6,986 nucleotides of DNA from RGIG529 sp963929765 (GCA_963929765.1 CAWVKD010000040.1:1-6986), one strand, 5' to 3'; numbered from the stretch's first letter, positions 1 to 5,515 are shown. A program made the numbers and translations. The notes: a model not told the origin generated them from the letters alone.

Positions 1-204
1 ATTATGCTTTCGGGGATTATGTTCCCTATCGACTTGCTTCCCGATTTTCTTGAAGCCATAGGGCGTATTTTCCCCGCTTCTTGGGGATACCGATTGATGT
101 TAGATTATGGTTTTCGCTTTGAAAATCTATGGTATCTGATCCTTGTATTTGGTGTATCGATACTCGCATGCGGTATGCTGTTAAAGCAACAAAAGTCCGC
201 ATGA
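1..204 (+). CDS. ABC-2 type transporter permease, C-terminal end (partial)
   Basis: Only the last 67 codons are present; the reading frame is open at the left edge, so the Met at base 4 is internal. The fragment reads SGIMFPIDLLPDFLEAIG, then FPASWGYRLMLDYGF, then a hydrophobic segment of about 20 residues (WYLILVFGVSILACGMLL), and ends with a short charged tail, LKQQKSA. The pattern 'S-G-x-x-F-P-x-x-x-L-P' followed by a Pro- and Trp-containing loop and a last membrane helix is typical of the end of ABC-2 family membrane subunits, which export drugs, lipids or polysaccharides together with an ATPase. The ATPase would be expected upstream, outside the window. A strong hairpin about 100 bases downstream suggests that this is the last gene of its transcript. 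Substrate cannot be inferred. Confidence 0.75.
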   Translation: MMLSGIMFPIDLLPDFLEAIGRIFPASWGYRLMLDYGFRFENLWYLILVFGVSILACGMLLKQQKSA

Positions 205-302
205 CTTACAGGAAAAGGTAAAGTAGTTTAAACTCTGCTATCGATTACAAATGAGAGCATTGATAAAGTCAGACATCGTTTAAAATAAATGTATAAAACT
301 CT

Positions 303-338
303 ATTTCACCATGGTTACACCAGTAACTATGGTGAAAT
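303..338. terminator. Strong hairpin terminator after the ABC permease gene
   Basis: A 16-bp stem (303-318 with 323-338) contains one G-T pair and closes a 4-base loop, ACCA. The stem begins ATTTCACC and ends GGTGAAAT, so it has A/T-rich outer ends and a GC-containing core. On the plus strand the T-run after it is short (TTTCATCT). It lies about 100 bases past the permease stop and can serve as a factor-independent terminator, possibly in both directions. Confidence 0.7.
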
Positions 339-380
339 TTCATCTATATTAAATTAAATTCCACCCTACCTGCCCTTTTA

Positions 381-432
381 AACAACACCCCACTTGTTAG
401 ACAGTATACTGAATAACAAGTGGGGTGTTGTT
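381..432. repeat. Perfect 19-bp inverted repeat with a nested palindrome
   Basis: Bases 381-399 (AACAACACCCCACTTGTTA) are exactly reverse-complemented at 414-432. The 14-base loop holds a further perfect 10-base palindrome, CAGTATACTG (402-411). The minus-strand text CTGTCTAACAAGTGGGGTG resembles ends I associate with IS3-family elements, but no transposase is visible here. It could be an element end, a small non-autonomous element, a second terminator or a cruciform site. Confidence 0.75.
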
Positions 433-575
433 GATGGTGGCGTTTTCATAGAATACAGGTTTCATCATCTCACCATCGCCCTTTATACATAGGGGCAGCG
501 GGGAGCAGTTCTTAATTTTCTTTCAGCTTTACATGGCTTGTTTTAAGTTACCTCGCTTTTAATTACTATTTTTAT

Positions 576-698
576 TTACAGTTCCTCCACCGCCACGCTG
601 AGAGGGCGATACCTGTCATGCCATTCTGTACAAGGAACAGAGTCCTTGTTGAGGTAGCCGATGGACAGCAGGCAAAACGTGTAAGAGAACGGATCCTG
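576..698 (-). pseudogene. Nitroreductase-like C-terminal remnant
   Basis: On the minus strand, 40 codons are open between a stop at 699-701 and a stop at 576-578. The peptide contains CLLSIGYLNKDSVP, then EWHDRYRPLSVAVEEL. This matches the usual ending of nitroreductase-family proteins: a hydrophobic 'lsiGYp' strand, a 'vP...H' turn, then 'RPLeevV' before the C-terminus. No start codon, ribosome binding site or N-terminal FMN-binding part is present. Intact family members run to about 170-220 residues, so more than 75% is missing. It follows, on the same strand, the two flavin reductase genes, which supports a former redox gene cluster. The assignment rests on a short stretch and is tentative. 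Confidence 0.45.
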
Positions 699-875
699 TC
701 AAGAGCCCCTGCACTTTTTCAAATATAGATTTTCTGCGGTTGAAAATTGACTGCTGTGGGAACAAGTTATCCAGCTTTCAGGATTTTTCCATTTTCCGCT
801 CAATGGGAAGTCGGAAAAGGAAGGGACGGAATGGCAGTTTGCAGCAAGTTATGAAAAGCTTATTCTATCCCGCCT

Positions 876-1373
876 TTATTTTGCAGGACGAAGCTGAGAA
901 TAACCATTCCATGCAAACAGGGCTTCTTCTGCTTCATCTCCATAAACCTGATCCACATCGCAAATATACAAGTAGTGATCTCCTACTTCGTGATATTCTT
1001 TCAGGTTACAAACAATGGCTACACGGCTGTGAGCAGGAATTTTAATGGAACTGCCCTCTACCTCGGTGAGCTCAATGTTGAATTTAGAAGCTTTATCCGT
1101 ATTGCGACCGGTCGTGCTGCCACAGCCAAGTACGGCATCCGCAATCTCTGCTCCGGGAATGGTAAGAATGACCTTTTTGTTATTCCGCACCATCTCACCA
1201 CTGTAGGAAGTTTTTGCCATTGCATAAGCAATCATATTCGGATTATAAGAGAGATAGGTCCACCAAGATACGGTAGCAAGATTGGTAGAGCCATCCGGCT
1301 TTTGGGTACATACCACTGTTACCGGGTTGGGAGATGTCAGTTGAGAAGCCTTTGATAAAGTAATTTTTTCCAT
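876..1373 (-). CDS. Flavin reductase-like FMN-binding split-barrel protein
   Basis: This 165-residue protein has the flavin reductase-like (DIM6/NTAB) pattern. The N-terminal part reads SPNPVTVVCTQKPDGSTN, followed by the strand NLATVSWWTYLSYNPNMIA, then a core segment with KTSYSGEMVRNNKKVILTIP. The C-terminal part, HYLYICDVDQVYGDE, matches the usual strand before the dimer-forming tail. Family members bind FMN and reduce it with NAD(P)H, or act as small flavin-carrying electron proteins; the partner here is unknown. Length is usual for the family. I place the start at the ATG at 1373: AAAGGA (1384-1389) lies 10 bases before it but only one base before the upstream in-frame TTG at 1382. It is the downstream member of two non-identical flavin reductase genes on the same strand, 333 bases apart, so it may have its own promoter. 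Confidence 0.85.
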   Translation of the reverse strand: MEKITLSKASQLTSPNPVTVVCTQKPDGSTNLATVSWWTYLSYNPNMIAYAMAKTSYSGEMVRNNKKVILTIPGAEIADAVLGCGSTTGRNTDKASKFNIELTEVEGSSIKIPAHSRVAIVCNLKEYHEVGDHYLYICDVDQVYGDEAEEALFAWNGYSQLRPAK

Positions 1374-1706
1374 GGTTGTCAATTCCTTTCTGTGTATGAT
1401 TGAATGAATTTTCCAAGCACATATGCTTATAGAATTTTAATCTTTCCTTGGATGTTGACACAATTTCCATATTTCCTAAGGGTAGTATATGACAGAGATT
1501 TTTCCAAAACAGACATTTCAGTTAGGCAAAATACAGCGTCATCAAAAACAAGAGCTTTTACTGTCATCAAAAGAGTAGAAGATCATTTTTTCTAAGAAGA
1601 TTTCCATCGCCTTCTCCCGAGCAAATAGGCGGTTTCGAGCTGTTTTAAGCTGTTTGTCCATTGTTTAATCGTACGGCGGACTGGCCAGCACAACATCCAA
1701 CATCGC
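1374..1706. other. 333-base gap between the two flavin reductase genes
   Basis: No convincing gene is present. On the minus strand, a weak promoter candidate for the downstream flavin reductase has -10 TAAAAT (1434-1439), an 18-base spacer and -35 TTGTGT (1458-1463). A 14-base imperfect palindrome, AAGCACATATGCTT (1415-1428), lies between it and the ribosome binding site and could be an operator. A 39-codon minus-strand reading frame (1542-1661) starting MDKQLKTARNRLFAREKAME looks helical and protein-like. It has no ribosome binding site and may be debris of a lost gene. Confidence 0.35.
1384..1389 (-). promoter_or_regulatory. Ribosome binding site that fixes the flavin reductase start
   Basis: AAAGGA on the minus strand is spaced 10 bases from ATG 1373. 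An in-frame TTG at 1382 would be only one base away, so that longer start is not credible. Confidence 0.6.
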
Positions 1707-2279
1707 TTATTTTTTCATCAAGTCTGCGCCACTGTGCCACGCTTGCCCGACCTTTTTGCCAATGGCATAATATCCATTTTGCATCTGATCAAAAGCAAAG
1801 GCGTGAAGTTCTCCAACATCGATTTTTCCAGCGTCATCCAATACTTTTTCATCGGCAATCACATTGATGATCCTTCCAAGTACCCGTAGACCGTAAGGCT
1901 GGGACTGCATCTCTATCACTTCACACTCCAACGTGAGCGGATATTCGGTAATGATGGGTGCATCTACTCGTTTGCTTTTGATGGCGTGCAATCCGGTGCG
2001 CTCAAATTTGTCTGCCATTTTATTGGCAGTGGCAATTCCCAAAAAATCCGACTCACGCAGGGTATCCGTCCCGGGGACAGAGAGAGTAAATGCTTTTCGC
2101 GTCTTCAGATTGGCTACCGTTTTGTGTTCAGCCTCCAGGTTCAGCGCAACCATATCCTCTGCGCAGATTCCACCCCAGGCCATCATCATTACATCGACTG
2201 TGTTATCTTCGTTATATGTGCCAATCATATACGTTGGCATAGGGAACAAGTAGGGCTTTGCGCCTAGATTCTTTGACAT
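1707..2279 (-). CDS. Flavin reductase family protein (flavoredoxin-like)
   Basis: This 190-residue protein starts MSKNLGAKPYLFPMPTYMIG, a typical opening for flavoredoxin-type flavin reductases, where the segment after the Pro residues forms the first strand of the FMN-binding split barrel. It continues with VDVMMMAWGGICAEDMVALN (FMN-contacting strands), HKTVANLKTRKAFTLSVPG, and DFLGIATANKMADKFERTGL, the conserved central region. A late YGLRVLGRIINVIADE strand and a tail around HAFAFDQMQNGYYAIG complete the fold. Length is close to the usual 185-200. Start ATG 2279 is preceded by GAGGAG (2288-2293) at 8 bases. It is predicted to be cytoplasmic, binding FMN and passing electrons from NAD(P)H or a flavoenzyme. 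It lies 110 bases after the NTF2-like gene on the same strand and may be cotranscribed with it. Its sequence differs clearly from the second flavin reductase, so this is not a recent duplication. Confidence 0.88.
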   Translation of the reverse strand: MSKNLGAKPYLFPMPTYMIGTYNEDNTVDVMMMAWGGICAEDMVALNLEAEHKTVANLKTRKAFTLSVPGTDTLRESDFLGIATANKMADKFERTGLHAIKSKRVDAPIITEYPLTLECEVIEMQSQPYGLRVLGRIINVIADEKVLDDAGKIDVGELHAFAFDQMQNGYYAIGKKVGQAWHSGADLMKK

Positions 2280-2353
2280 AGTTATGACTCCTCTCCATGT
2301 TAGCTGGAAGCGATTCCATTTCCAGGTATAAGACTTCCTTTTTTTATTTCGTG

Positions 2354-2380
2354 GACGGCCAGATAAGACGGCTGGCCGTC
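2354..2380. repeat. 9-bp GC-rich hairpin between NTF2-like and flavin reductase genes
   Basis: GACGGCCAG (2354-2362) is perfectly complementary to CTGGCCGTC (2372-2380) with a 9-base loop. On the minus strand, the direction of both neighbouring genes, the stem is followed by A-rich rather than T-rich sequence, so it is not a good intrinsic terminator that way. It may be a transcript-stabilising or attenuating structure inside an operon, or a weak terminator on the plus strand, where T-rich sequence follows. Confidence 0.5.
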
Positions 2381-2389
2381 TGTGTTGAT

Positions 2390-2773
2390 TTATTTTTTGA
2401 TTGTATTGGCGTTCTGGTTATAGGCCTTGGCGACACATTTCCATTCGCCGTTTATCTTTATCAGAAGCAGCACATCGGTAAAGTCGATACTACCGCCCCA
2501 GCCTTCTTCCAGCACACGGGCGACGGCTAAGGTTTCCTCCACCATAAGCACATCTACGCGGGCCTTGAATTTGGGATCGCCGGGGGTAGTATCAACATTT
2601 TGATAAAATTGCTCAATAGAGCCGTGTTCCAGTTTGCCGTTCAAATAACCAAACAGCACCGCCTCATCGATAAAAAGCTCCTTGGCATACTTGCTGTCCC
2701 CCTCAGCCACGCTCTTGACAAACTTCATTGCGGCCTCTTCCACGGCCTGATACTCTTTGATTTCAGATCTCAT
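2390..2773 (-). CDS. NTF2/SnoaL-like small protein (lumazine-binding or DUF4440-like)
   Basis: This 127-residue protein fits the cone-shaped NTF2-like fold. It has an N-terminal helix (EYQAVEEAAMKFVKSVAEGD), then the 'F-x-x-x-A-x-L-x-G' segment FIDEAVLFGYLNGKLEHGSI, then EQFYQNVDTTPGDP. Alternating strands follow (FKARVDVLMVEETLAVARVLEEGWGG), then DFTDVLLLIKINGEWKCVAKAYNQ. The last motif, with a central 'NGEWKCVAKAY', is characteristic of putative lumazine-binding / nuclear transport factor 2 family proteins of this length. Some family members are enzymes and others bind small aromatic ligands; no catalytic assignment is possible. The start is the ATG at 2773, since AGGAGG sits 8 bases before it but only 2 before the ATG at 2779. 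It is the first intact gene of the minus-strand run leading to the two flavin reductases, so a role in the same redox or detoxification process is a reasonable inference. Confidence 0.8.
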   Translation of the reverse strand: MRSEIKEYQAVEEAAMKFVKSVAEGDSKYAKELFIDEAVLFGYLNGKLEHGSIEQFYQNVDTTPGDPKFKARVDVLMVEETLAVARVLEEGWGGSIDFTDVLLLIKINGEWKCVAKAYNQNANTIKK

Positions 2774-2781
2774 CGTCATTG

Positions 2782-2787
2782 CCTCCT
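2782..2787 (-). promoter_or_regulatory. Ribosome binding site that fixes the NTF2-like start
   Basis: A perfect AGGAGG on the minus strand is 8 bases from ATG 2773 and only 2 bases from the upstream in-frame ATG 2779. The shorter protein (MRSEIKEYQ...) is therefore preferred over the version starting MTMRSE. Confidence 0.7.
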
Positions 2788-2868
2788 TGAAAATAAAACT
2801 TCTACTTACATAAAGCTGGTTGCCTCATATCTTAAAAATCAAATATTGTTCCTTACTTTGTAATCGCC

Positions 2869-3260
2869 TCACACAGTATGAAGAACAGTACTGACTTGCT
2901 GTTTATCGCCTATCTCATAGACCGCAGTTCCACAGCCGTAAAGTGCTTGTACCATGGAGGCAGCAAACCAGAATCTGACTGTAATGACCATCGTGTCTGC
3001 TTCCAGCTGTTTTGGTCCTGCTAGTTCTAAACAGCCTTCTTGTTTTCAACTGCGGAAAGACTACAGCCTTTCAGCACATTTACATGATGATATTCAAACA
3101 AGTCAGGAGCTGGGAATGGGGAGGAGACACTGAAGAAAAGAATATGGGGCAAGGCCGCCTACACAACGGTTACTTCTTTCCTTTTTTGTGCATTATCCAG
3201 TGCCATTTCATACCCAATAAGGCCGCCGATGACTACAATCTTTTTGAGCAGCTTACCTAA
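2869..3260 (-). pseudogene. Decayed NADH:flavin oxidoreductase-type gene, C-terminal NAD/FAD region
   Basis: The minus strand carries two recognisable blocks. Around 3159-3245 is KKIVVIGGLIGYEMALDNAQ and then KRKEVTVV, the Rossmann NAD-binding motif of pyridine nucleotide oxidoreductases. One Gly of the usual VVIGGGLIG appears lost. A TAG follows directly (3159-3161). Same-frame text resumes with VNVLKGCSLSAVENKKAV, like the 'v.v..gt.l..ve...v' strands before the next FAD segment, and is stopped again. In another frame LEADTMVITV, then AVYEIGDKQQVSTVLHTV ends at TGA 2869-2871, resembling 'LeADtVViAlG...v..iGDc...r.v..Av'. The order fits the C-terminal half of old-yellow-enzyme / 2,4-dienoyl-CoA reductase-type proteins; the N-terminal barrel is absent. 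At least two in-frame stops and a frameshift show it is not functional. Confidence 0.65.
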
Positions 3261-3402
3261 ATACTCAAATACTCATAATGTTACACGAGAATATTTCCCT
3301 TTATTTGTAGGATTAACATTTTACCACTCGCATATTACTAATGATAACGAGAATAGAACAAAAGACAAGTACACACATAAAAGTGAAATACTTTCATATA
3401 GG

Positions 3403-3408
3403 TATAAT
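3403..3408 (+). promoter_or_regulatory. Consensus -10 box before the HxlR pseudogene
   Basis: TATAAT at 3403-3408 lies 24 bases before ATG 3432. No good -35 is visible at 17 bases. AAGTGA (3381-3386) and TCACTT (3411-3416) form an inverted pair around the box, a plausible autoregulatory operator. Confidence 0.45.
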
Positions 3409-3431
3409 ACTCACTTAAAGGAAAGCATTAA

Positions 3432-3634
3432 ATGAGCAAGCGCTACATTTCAAACGAATGTTTTGGAGCAACTGAGTTCAGTTATATGTCCTCTTTGACC
3501 AACGGAAAATATAAGATGACGATTCTTTACACCTTGGTGGAATTTGGCTTAGTGCGTTTTGATGAGAAAATATAAGACAAATCTTACAAAACCCTCAATT
3601 TTACGCTGAGTTGAAAGGAAGAAAAAATATCTGA
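3432..3634 (+). pseudogene. HxlR/MarR-DUF24 family regulator, broken by stops and a frameshift
   Basis: Start ATG 3432 has a good ribosome binding site (AAAGGAAA, 3417-3424, 7 bases away). The product begins MSKRYISNECFGATEFSYMS and continues LTNGKYKMTILYTLVEFGLVRFDE. This is the N-terminal half of an HxlR winged-helix regulator, including the redox-type N-terminal Cys (Cys10) and a variant of the GKWK...IL..L motif. A TAA at 3573-3575 ends it at 47 residues, where the family needs about 100-120. Similarity continues past the stop: SYKTLNFTL (3582-3608) corresponds to the recognition-helix text usually written like 'SYKTLsnTLkeLe', followed by a TGA at 3612. An ELKGRKNI stretch in another frame runs to 3634. 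The gene is therefore decayed. It is divergent from the oxidoreductase remnant, a common layout for HxlR regulators and their target flavoenzymes. Confidence 0.7.
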
Positions 3635-3662
3635 AAATTTCCTTATTACAATTTTTCTGTTT

Positions 3663-4574
3663 TTATTCAGAAACAAAGAGGGTAGTTTTCTCCCTTTTCT
3701 TCTTCGCCGAGGGAATGATTTCCTCATGGAAGAAGTAGTTGACCACAATCGGCGGATCATTGAACGGGCGCTTGATAGAATCATCGTCGCGGACATACGG
3801 AAGCCCTTCCTTAAGACAAAATCGCCGCATCTGGGTATCCAATTCGGTCCAGTAGGTTCGGTCCCCCCTGCGGTAGATGGCGTCATATAGCGAAACCAAG
3901 TCAGGATATTTTTCGGCAATGTAGTTCAATATTACCTGTTTGTAGTTGCCGCGTAGGTTTAGGTTTTCCAACCAGACTAGGTTGCATTGTGCCTTGGCCT
4001 GGTGGATGATAGAGGGAAGGTCGGTGATGCCAGGAAAAATCGGCGAGATAAAACATGTGGTGCGCACACCGGCATCGTGGAAGGCTTTCATAGCGGCCAG
4101 ACGGCGTTTGATGCTGACGGCGCAGTCCATGTCGTTTTTGAAGTCCTCTTCGAGTGTATTAATGGACCATGATACCCGCGCATTAGGGAAGGTTTTGATG
4201 AGATCCAGGTCGCGAAGAACCAAGTCGGACTTAGTAGCAATACTGACAGTACAATCGCTGCCCTGCATTTGTTCCAGAAATGAGCGGGTTCGCCGGTAAG
4301 TCTCCTCTAGCGGCTGATAGGGATCACAGACCGAACCGATAAACAGTTCCTTACCTGCGTACCGCTTAAGATTCTTGATATCCGGCCAATACTTCACATC
4401 CACAAAGCTACCCCAAGGTTCCGGATGATTGGTAAACCGCTTCATGAAGGAGGCGTAGCAGTATTTACATCCATGGGCACAGCCGGTATAAGGGTTGACT
4501 GAGTAGTCTGCCACCGGCAGGTTGGACTTGGTCAGCACGCTTTTTACTTCAACTTCTTTTACGGTGGTTTCCAT
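3663..4574 (-). CDS. SPL-family radical SAM protein (member of a radical SAM gene pair)
   Basis: This 303-residue protein carries the radical SAM signature in VNPYTGCAHGCKYCYASF: CX3CX2C with Cys32, Cys36 and Cys39, which should bind the [4Fe-4S] cluster that splits S-adenosylmethionine. The next blocks, KELFIGSVCDPYQPLEETY (about 75-93), then CTVSIATKSDLVLRDLDLI and ARVSWSINTLEEDF, match spore photoproduct lyase-like (SplB-type) radical SAM proteins of unknown substrate, as do RLAAMKAFHDAGVRTTCFISP and WLENLNLRG. Start ATG 4574 has GGAGGT at 7 bases; upstream in-frame starts lack this. The gene is divergent from a DUF5131-type protein about 1 kb away, with an HxlR fragment between. I recall this pairing as 'radical SAM mobile pair' proteins, function unknown. 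The frame is intact and all three cluster cysteines are kept. It converges on the broken HxlR gene at 3432-3634. Confidence 0.88.
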   Translation of the reverse strand: METTVKEVEVKSVLTKSNLPVADYSVNPYTGCAHGCKYCYASFMKRFTNHPEPWGSFVDVKYWPDIKNLKRYAGKELFIGSVCDPYQPLEETYRRTRSFLEQMQGSDCTVSIATKSDLVLRDLDLIKTFPNARVSWSINTLEEDFKNDMDCAVSIKRRLAAMKAFHDAGVRTTCFISPIFPGITDLPSIIHQAKAQCNLVWLENLNLRGNYKQVILNYIAEKYPDLVSLYDAIYRRGDRTYWTELDTQMRRFCLKEGLPYVRDDDSIKRPFNDPPIVVNYFFHEEIIPSAKKKREKTTLFVSE

Positions 4575-4581
4575 GGTATTT

Positions 4582-4587
4582 ACCTCC
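4582..4587 (-). promoter_or_regulatory. Ribosome binding site of the SPL-type radical SAM gene
   Basis: GGAGGT on the minus strand is 7 bases from ATG 4574 (METTVKEVEV...). This selects the 303-residue form over longer in-frame starts such as the one at 4640. Confidence 0.75.
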
Positions 4588-4640
4588 ATCTTCATTATTA
4601 AAAAACCACTTGATTTCAGCAACACTGCGCTCCACTGCAT

Positions 4641-4670
4641 TTTATAGTGATTGCCGGGATTCCATTACAA
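4641..4670 (-). promoter_or_regulatory. Candidate promoter of the SPL-type radical SAM gene
   Basis: On the minus strand, -35 TTGTAA (4665-4670) and -10 TATAAA (4641-4646) are separated by 18 bases and lie 66 bases upstream of ATG 4574. They match the vegetative consensus at 4/6 and 5/6 positions. A palindrome overlaps the -35 box. Confidence 0.4.
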
Positions 4671-4680
4671 TACAGTATTG
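4668..4680. promoter_or_regulatory. Perfect palindrome CAATACAGTATTG, candidate operator
   Basis: Two 6-base perfect half sites (CAATAC / GTATTG) flank one central A. The palindrome overlaps the candidate -35 box of the radical SAM gene. Size and TAC...GTA-like content are plausible for an HxlR/YodB-type dimer site, and an HxlR gene lies about 580 bases away. The link is inference. Confidence 0.4.
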
Positions 4681-4732
4681 ATTCCTTTACCTTTGTAAAA
4701 TGGTTTGATTTCTCTGTATTCTGCTGAACACA

Positions 4733-5044
4733 TTGCAGGAATTTGTTTTGCATATTCCATTCCTTGTCGCTCAGGGAGAAATAGAGGCGGTCAGTTTTCT
4801 TCTTTGCCTCATGGAAAAAGAGATGTTTCTTGATTCCGAGAAACCACAGAGAACCAGACATGCTGGTGGAACAGGAAAACACATTGATTTAATGGACAGT
4901 TTTCAAAAAGGAAGGGATGTTCCAGAGAGTCATATTGTGACCCTACTACAGATGATTGATTGCTATCAGCGCGCCATCCGAGATGCTAGAAGTCTGCAGT
5001 TTCTGAAATACATGCATTCCCTCGTGCCTGTAGGTACTAGATAG
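4733..5044 (+). CDS. Unrecognised ORF between the divergent radical SAM genes, possibly a remnant
   Basis: This frame is open from 4709 to TAG 5042-5044; the first usable start is a TTG at 4733, with no clear ribosome binding site. I do not recognise the product. The front half includes AQGEIEAVSFLLCLMEKEMF. The back half is more protein-like: HIDLMDSFQKGRDVPESHIV, then LLQMIDCYQRAIRDARSLQF and LKYMHSLVPVGTR, probably two amphipathic helices with mixed charges and no membrane segment. A 6-bp hairpin (CCAGAC 5049-5054 with GTCTGG 5063-5068) follows the stop. The opposite strand is also open over 4616-4882, so coding strand is not certain. The lack of a start signal suggests the 3' part of a lost gene. 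No function can be given. Confidence 0.3.
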   Translation: MQEFVLHIPFLVAQGEIEAVSFLLCLMEKEMFLDSEKPQRTRHAGGTGKHIDLMDSFQKGRDVPESHIVTLLQMIDCYQRAIRDARSLQFLKYMHSLVPVGTR

Positions 5045-5068
5045 ACCACCAGACCACCAGTCGTCTGG
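5044..5068. repeat. Tandem GACCACCA repeat with small hairpin
   Basis: GACCACCA occurs twice in direct succession (5044-5051 and 5052-5059), and CCAGAC (5049-5054) pairs with GTCTGG (5063-5068). It lies right at the stop of the unrecognised ORF. No T-tract follows, so termination is doubtful. Confidence 0.4.
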
Positions 5069-5135
5069 CTTACCACGGGGAAATACAGTAACGGTTTTAC
5101 TTCTGCCGAAGCCATTTATCTATCCTTTTTTCCTC

Positions 5136-5164
5136 TTGACGTATTTTTGTAAGAATATCATACT
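5136..5164 (+). promoter_or_regulatory. Candidate promoter for the second HxlR gene
   Basis: TTGACG (5136-5141, 5/6 match to -35) is followed after 17 bases by CATACT (5159-5164, 4/6 match to -10), about 94 bases upstream of ATG 5258. A second weaker option closer to the gene is CTGACA near 5197 with TGAAAT after 17 bases. Confidence 0.4.
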
Positions 5165-5201
5165 ATATCAAAAAAGAATCAAGTACACAGAATATTCTGA
5201 C

Positions 5202-5217
5202 ATAGTACAAAAACTAT
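5202..5217. promoter_or_regulatory. ATAGT-N6-ACTAT inverted repeat, candidate HxlR operator
   Basis: ATAGT (5202-5206) and ACTAT (5213-5217) are perfect inverted halves around ACAAAA. They lie about 40 bases before the HxlR start and downstream of the TTGACG promoter candidate. The TAGTAC-A-rich-ACTA layout resembles sites reported for redox-sensing HxlR/YodB-type regulators, so autoregulation is a reasonable inference. Confidence 0.45.
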
Positions 5218-5257
5218 ACTGAAATGCATTTTAGGAGCAGAAGGATGAGGGTTCACA

Positions 5258-5515
5258 ATGGATCAAATAATGACGTATGAAGAGTATTTGCAGGATGTGA
5301 AAAAAGGGATTGTCACTGGCTTGGGAAATTGTTCGGTCACCCCGTTGCTGTTGATGCTCCAAGGGAAATGGAAAACGCAGATTCTCTATGAGCTATGTAT
5401 TTACAACTCCGTGTCTGGGGATTCAAGCATGAAAAAGACAATCATAACAAAAACAGTGACAGGAAAAACTAAGATTTCTTATCGCAATGCGTTTTGTGTT
5501 TATGCGGCAAAATGA
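5258..5515 (+). pseudogene. HxlR family regulator, N-terminal half only
   Basis: ATG 5258 has GAGGG (5247-5251) 6 bases upstream. The product begins MDQIMTYEEYLQDVKKGI and contains NCSVTPLLLMLQGKWKTQIL followed by YELCIYNS. This is the conserved start of an HxlR-type winged helix, with the N-terminal Cys (Cys25) used for redox sensing in related DUF24 regulators and the hallmark GKWK. After about residue 51 the usual 'RFGELKK...ITNTMLT..L.ELE' is replaced by only vaguely similar text (MKKTIITKTVTGKTK). The rest, ISYRNAFCVYAAK, has no match to the wing and C-terminal helix. Total length is 85 residues where about 100-120 is normal. It is probably a deletion or decay product; a short DNA-binding-deficient form cannot be excluded. 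Its 3' end abuts or overlaps the start of the downstream radical SAM gene. Confidence 0.65.

Noticed and set aside
751..894. Plus-strand frame with FPLNGKSEKEGTEWQFAASY, which looks protein-like
   Set aside because: No start codon or ribosome binding site, it ends inside the flavin reductase gene on the opposite strand, and I recognise no family; chance or unidentifiable debris.
740..1045. Plus-strand 101-codon ORF starting MKIDCCGNK
   Set aside because: Its second half lies antisense to the well-supported flavin reductase gene and it has no ribosome binding site or recognisable family.
975..1355. Plus-strand 126-codon ORF
   Set aside because: Entirely antisense to the flavin reductase gene at 876-1373; a shadow frame.
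1933..2267. Two plus-strand ORFs of about 100 codons
   Set aside because: Antisense shadows of the 190-residue flavin reductase gene.
3012..3260. Plus-strand 82-codon ORF
   Set aside because: Opposite to the oxidoreductase pseudogene; the minus strand shows the recognisable motifs.
3946..4299. Plus-strand 117-codon ORF
   Set aside because: Antisense shadow of the SPL-type radical SAM gene.
4616..4882. Minus-strand 88-codon ORF upstream of the radical SAM gene
   Set aside because: No ribosome binding site at its start, contains the candidate promoter of the radical SAM gene, and matches no family I know; kept only as an alternative to the plus-strand ORF.
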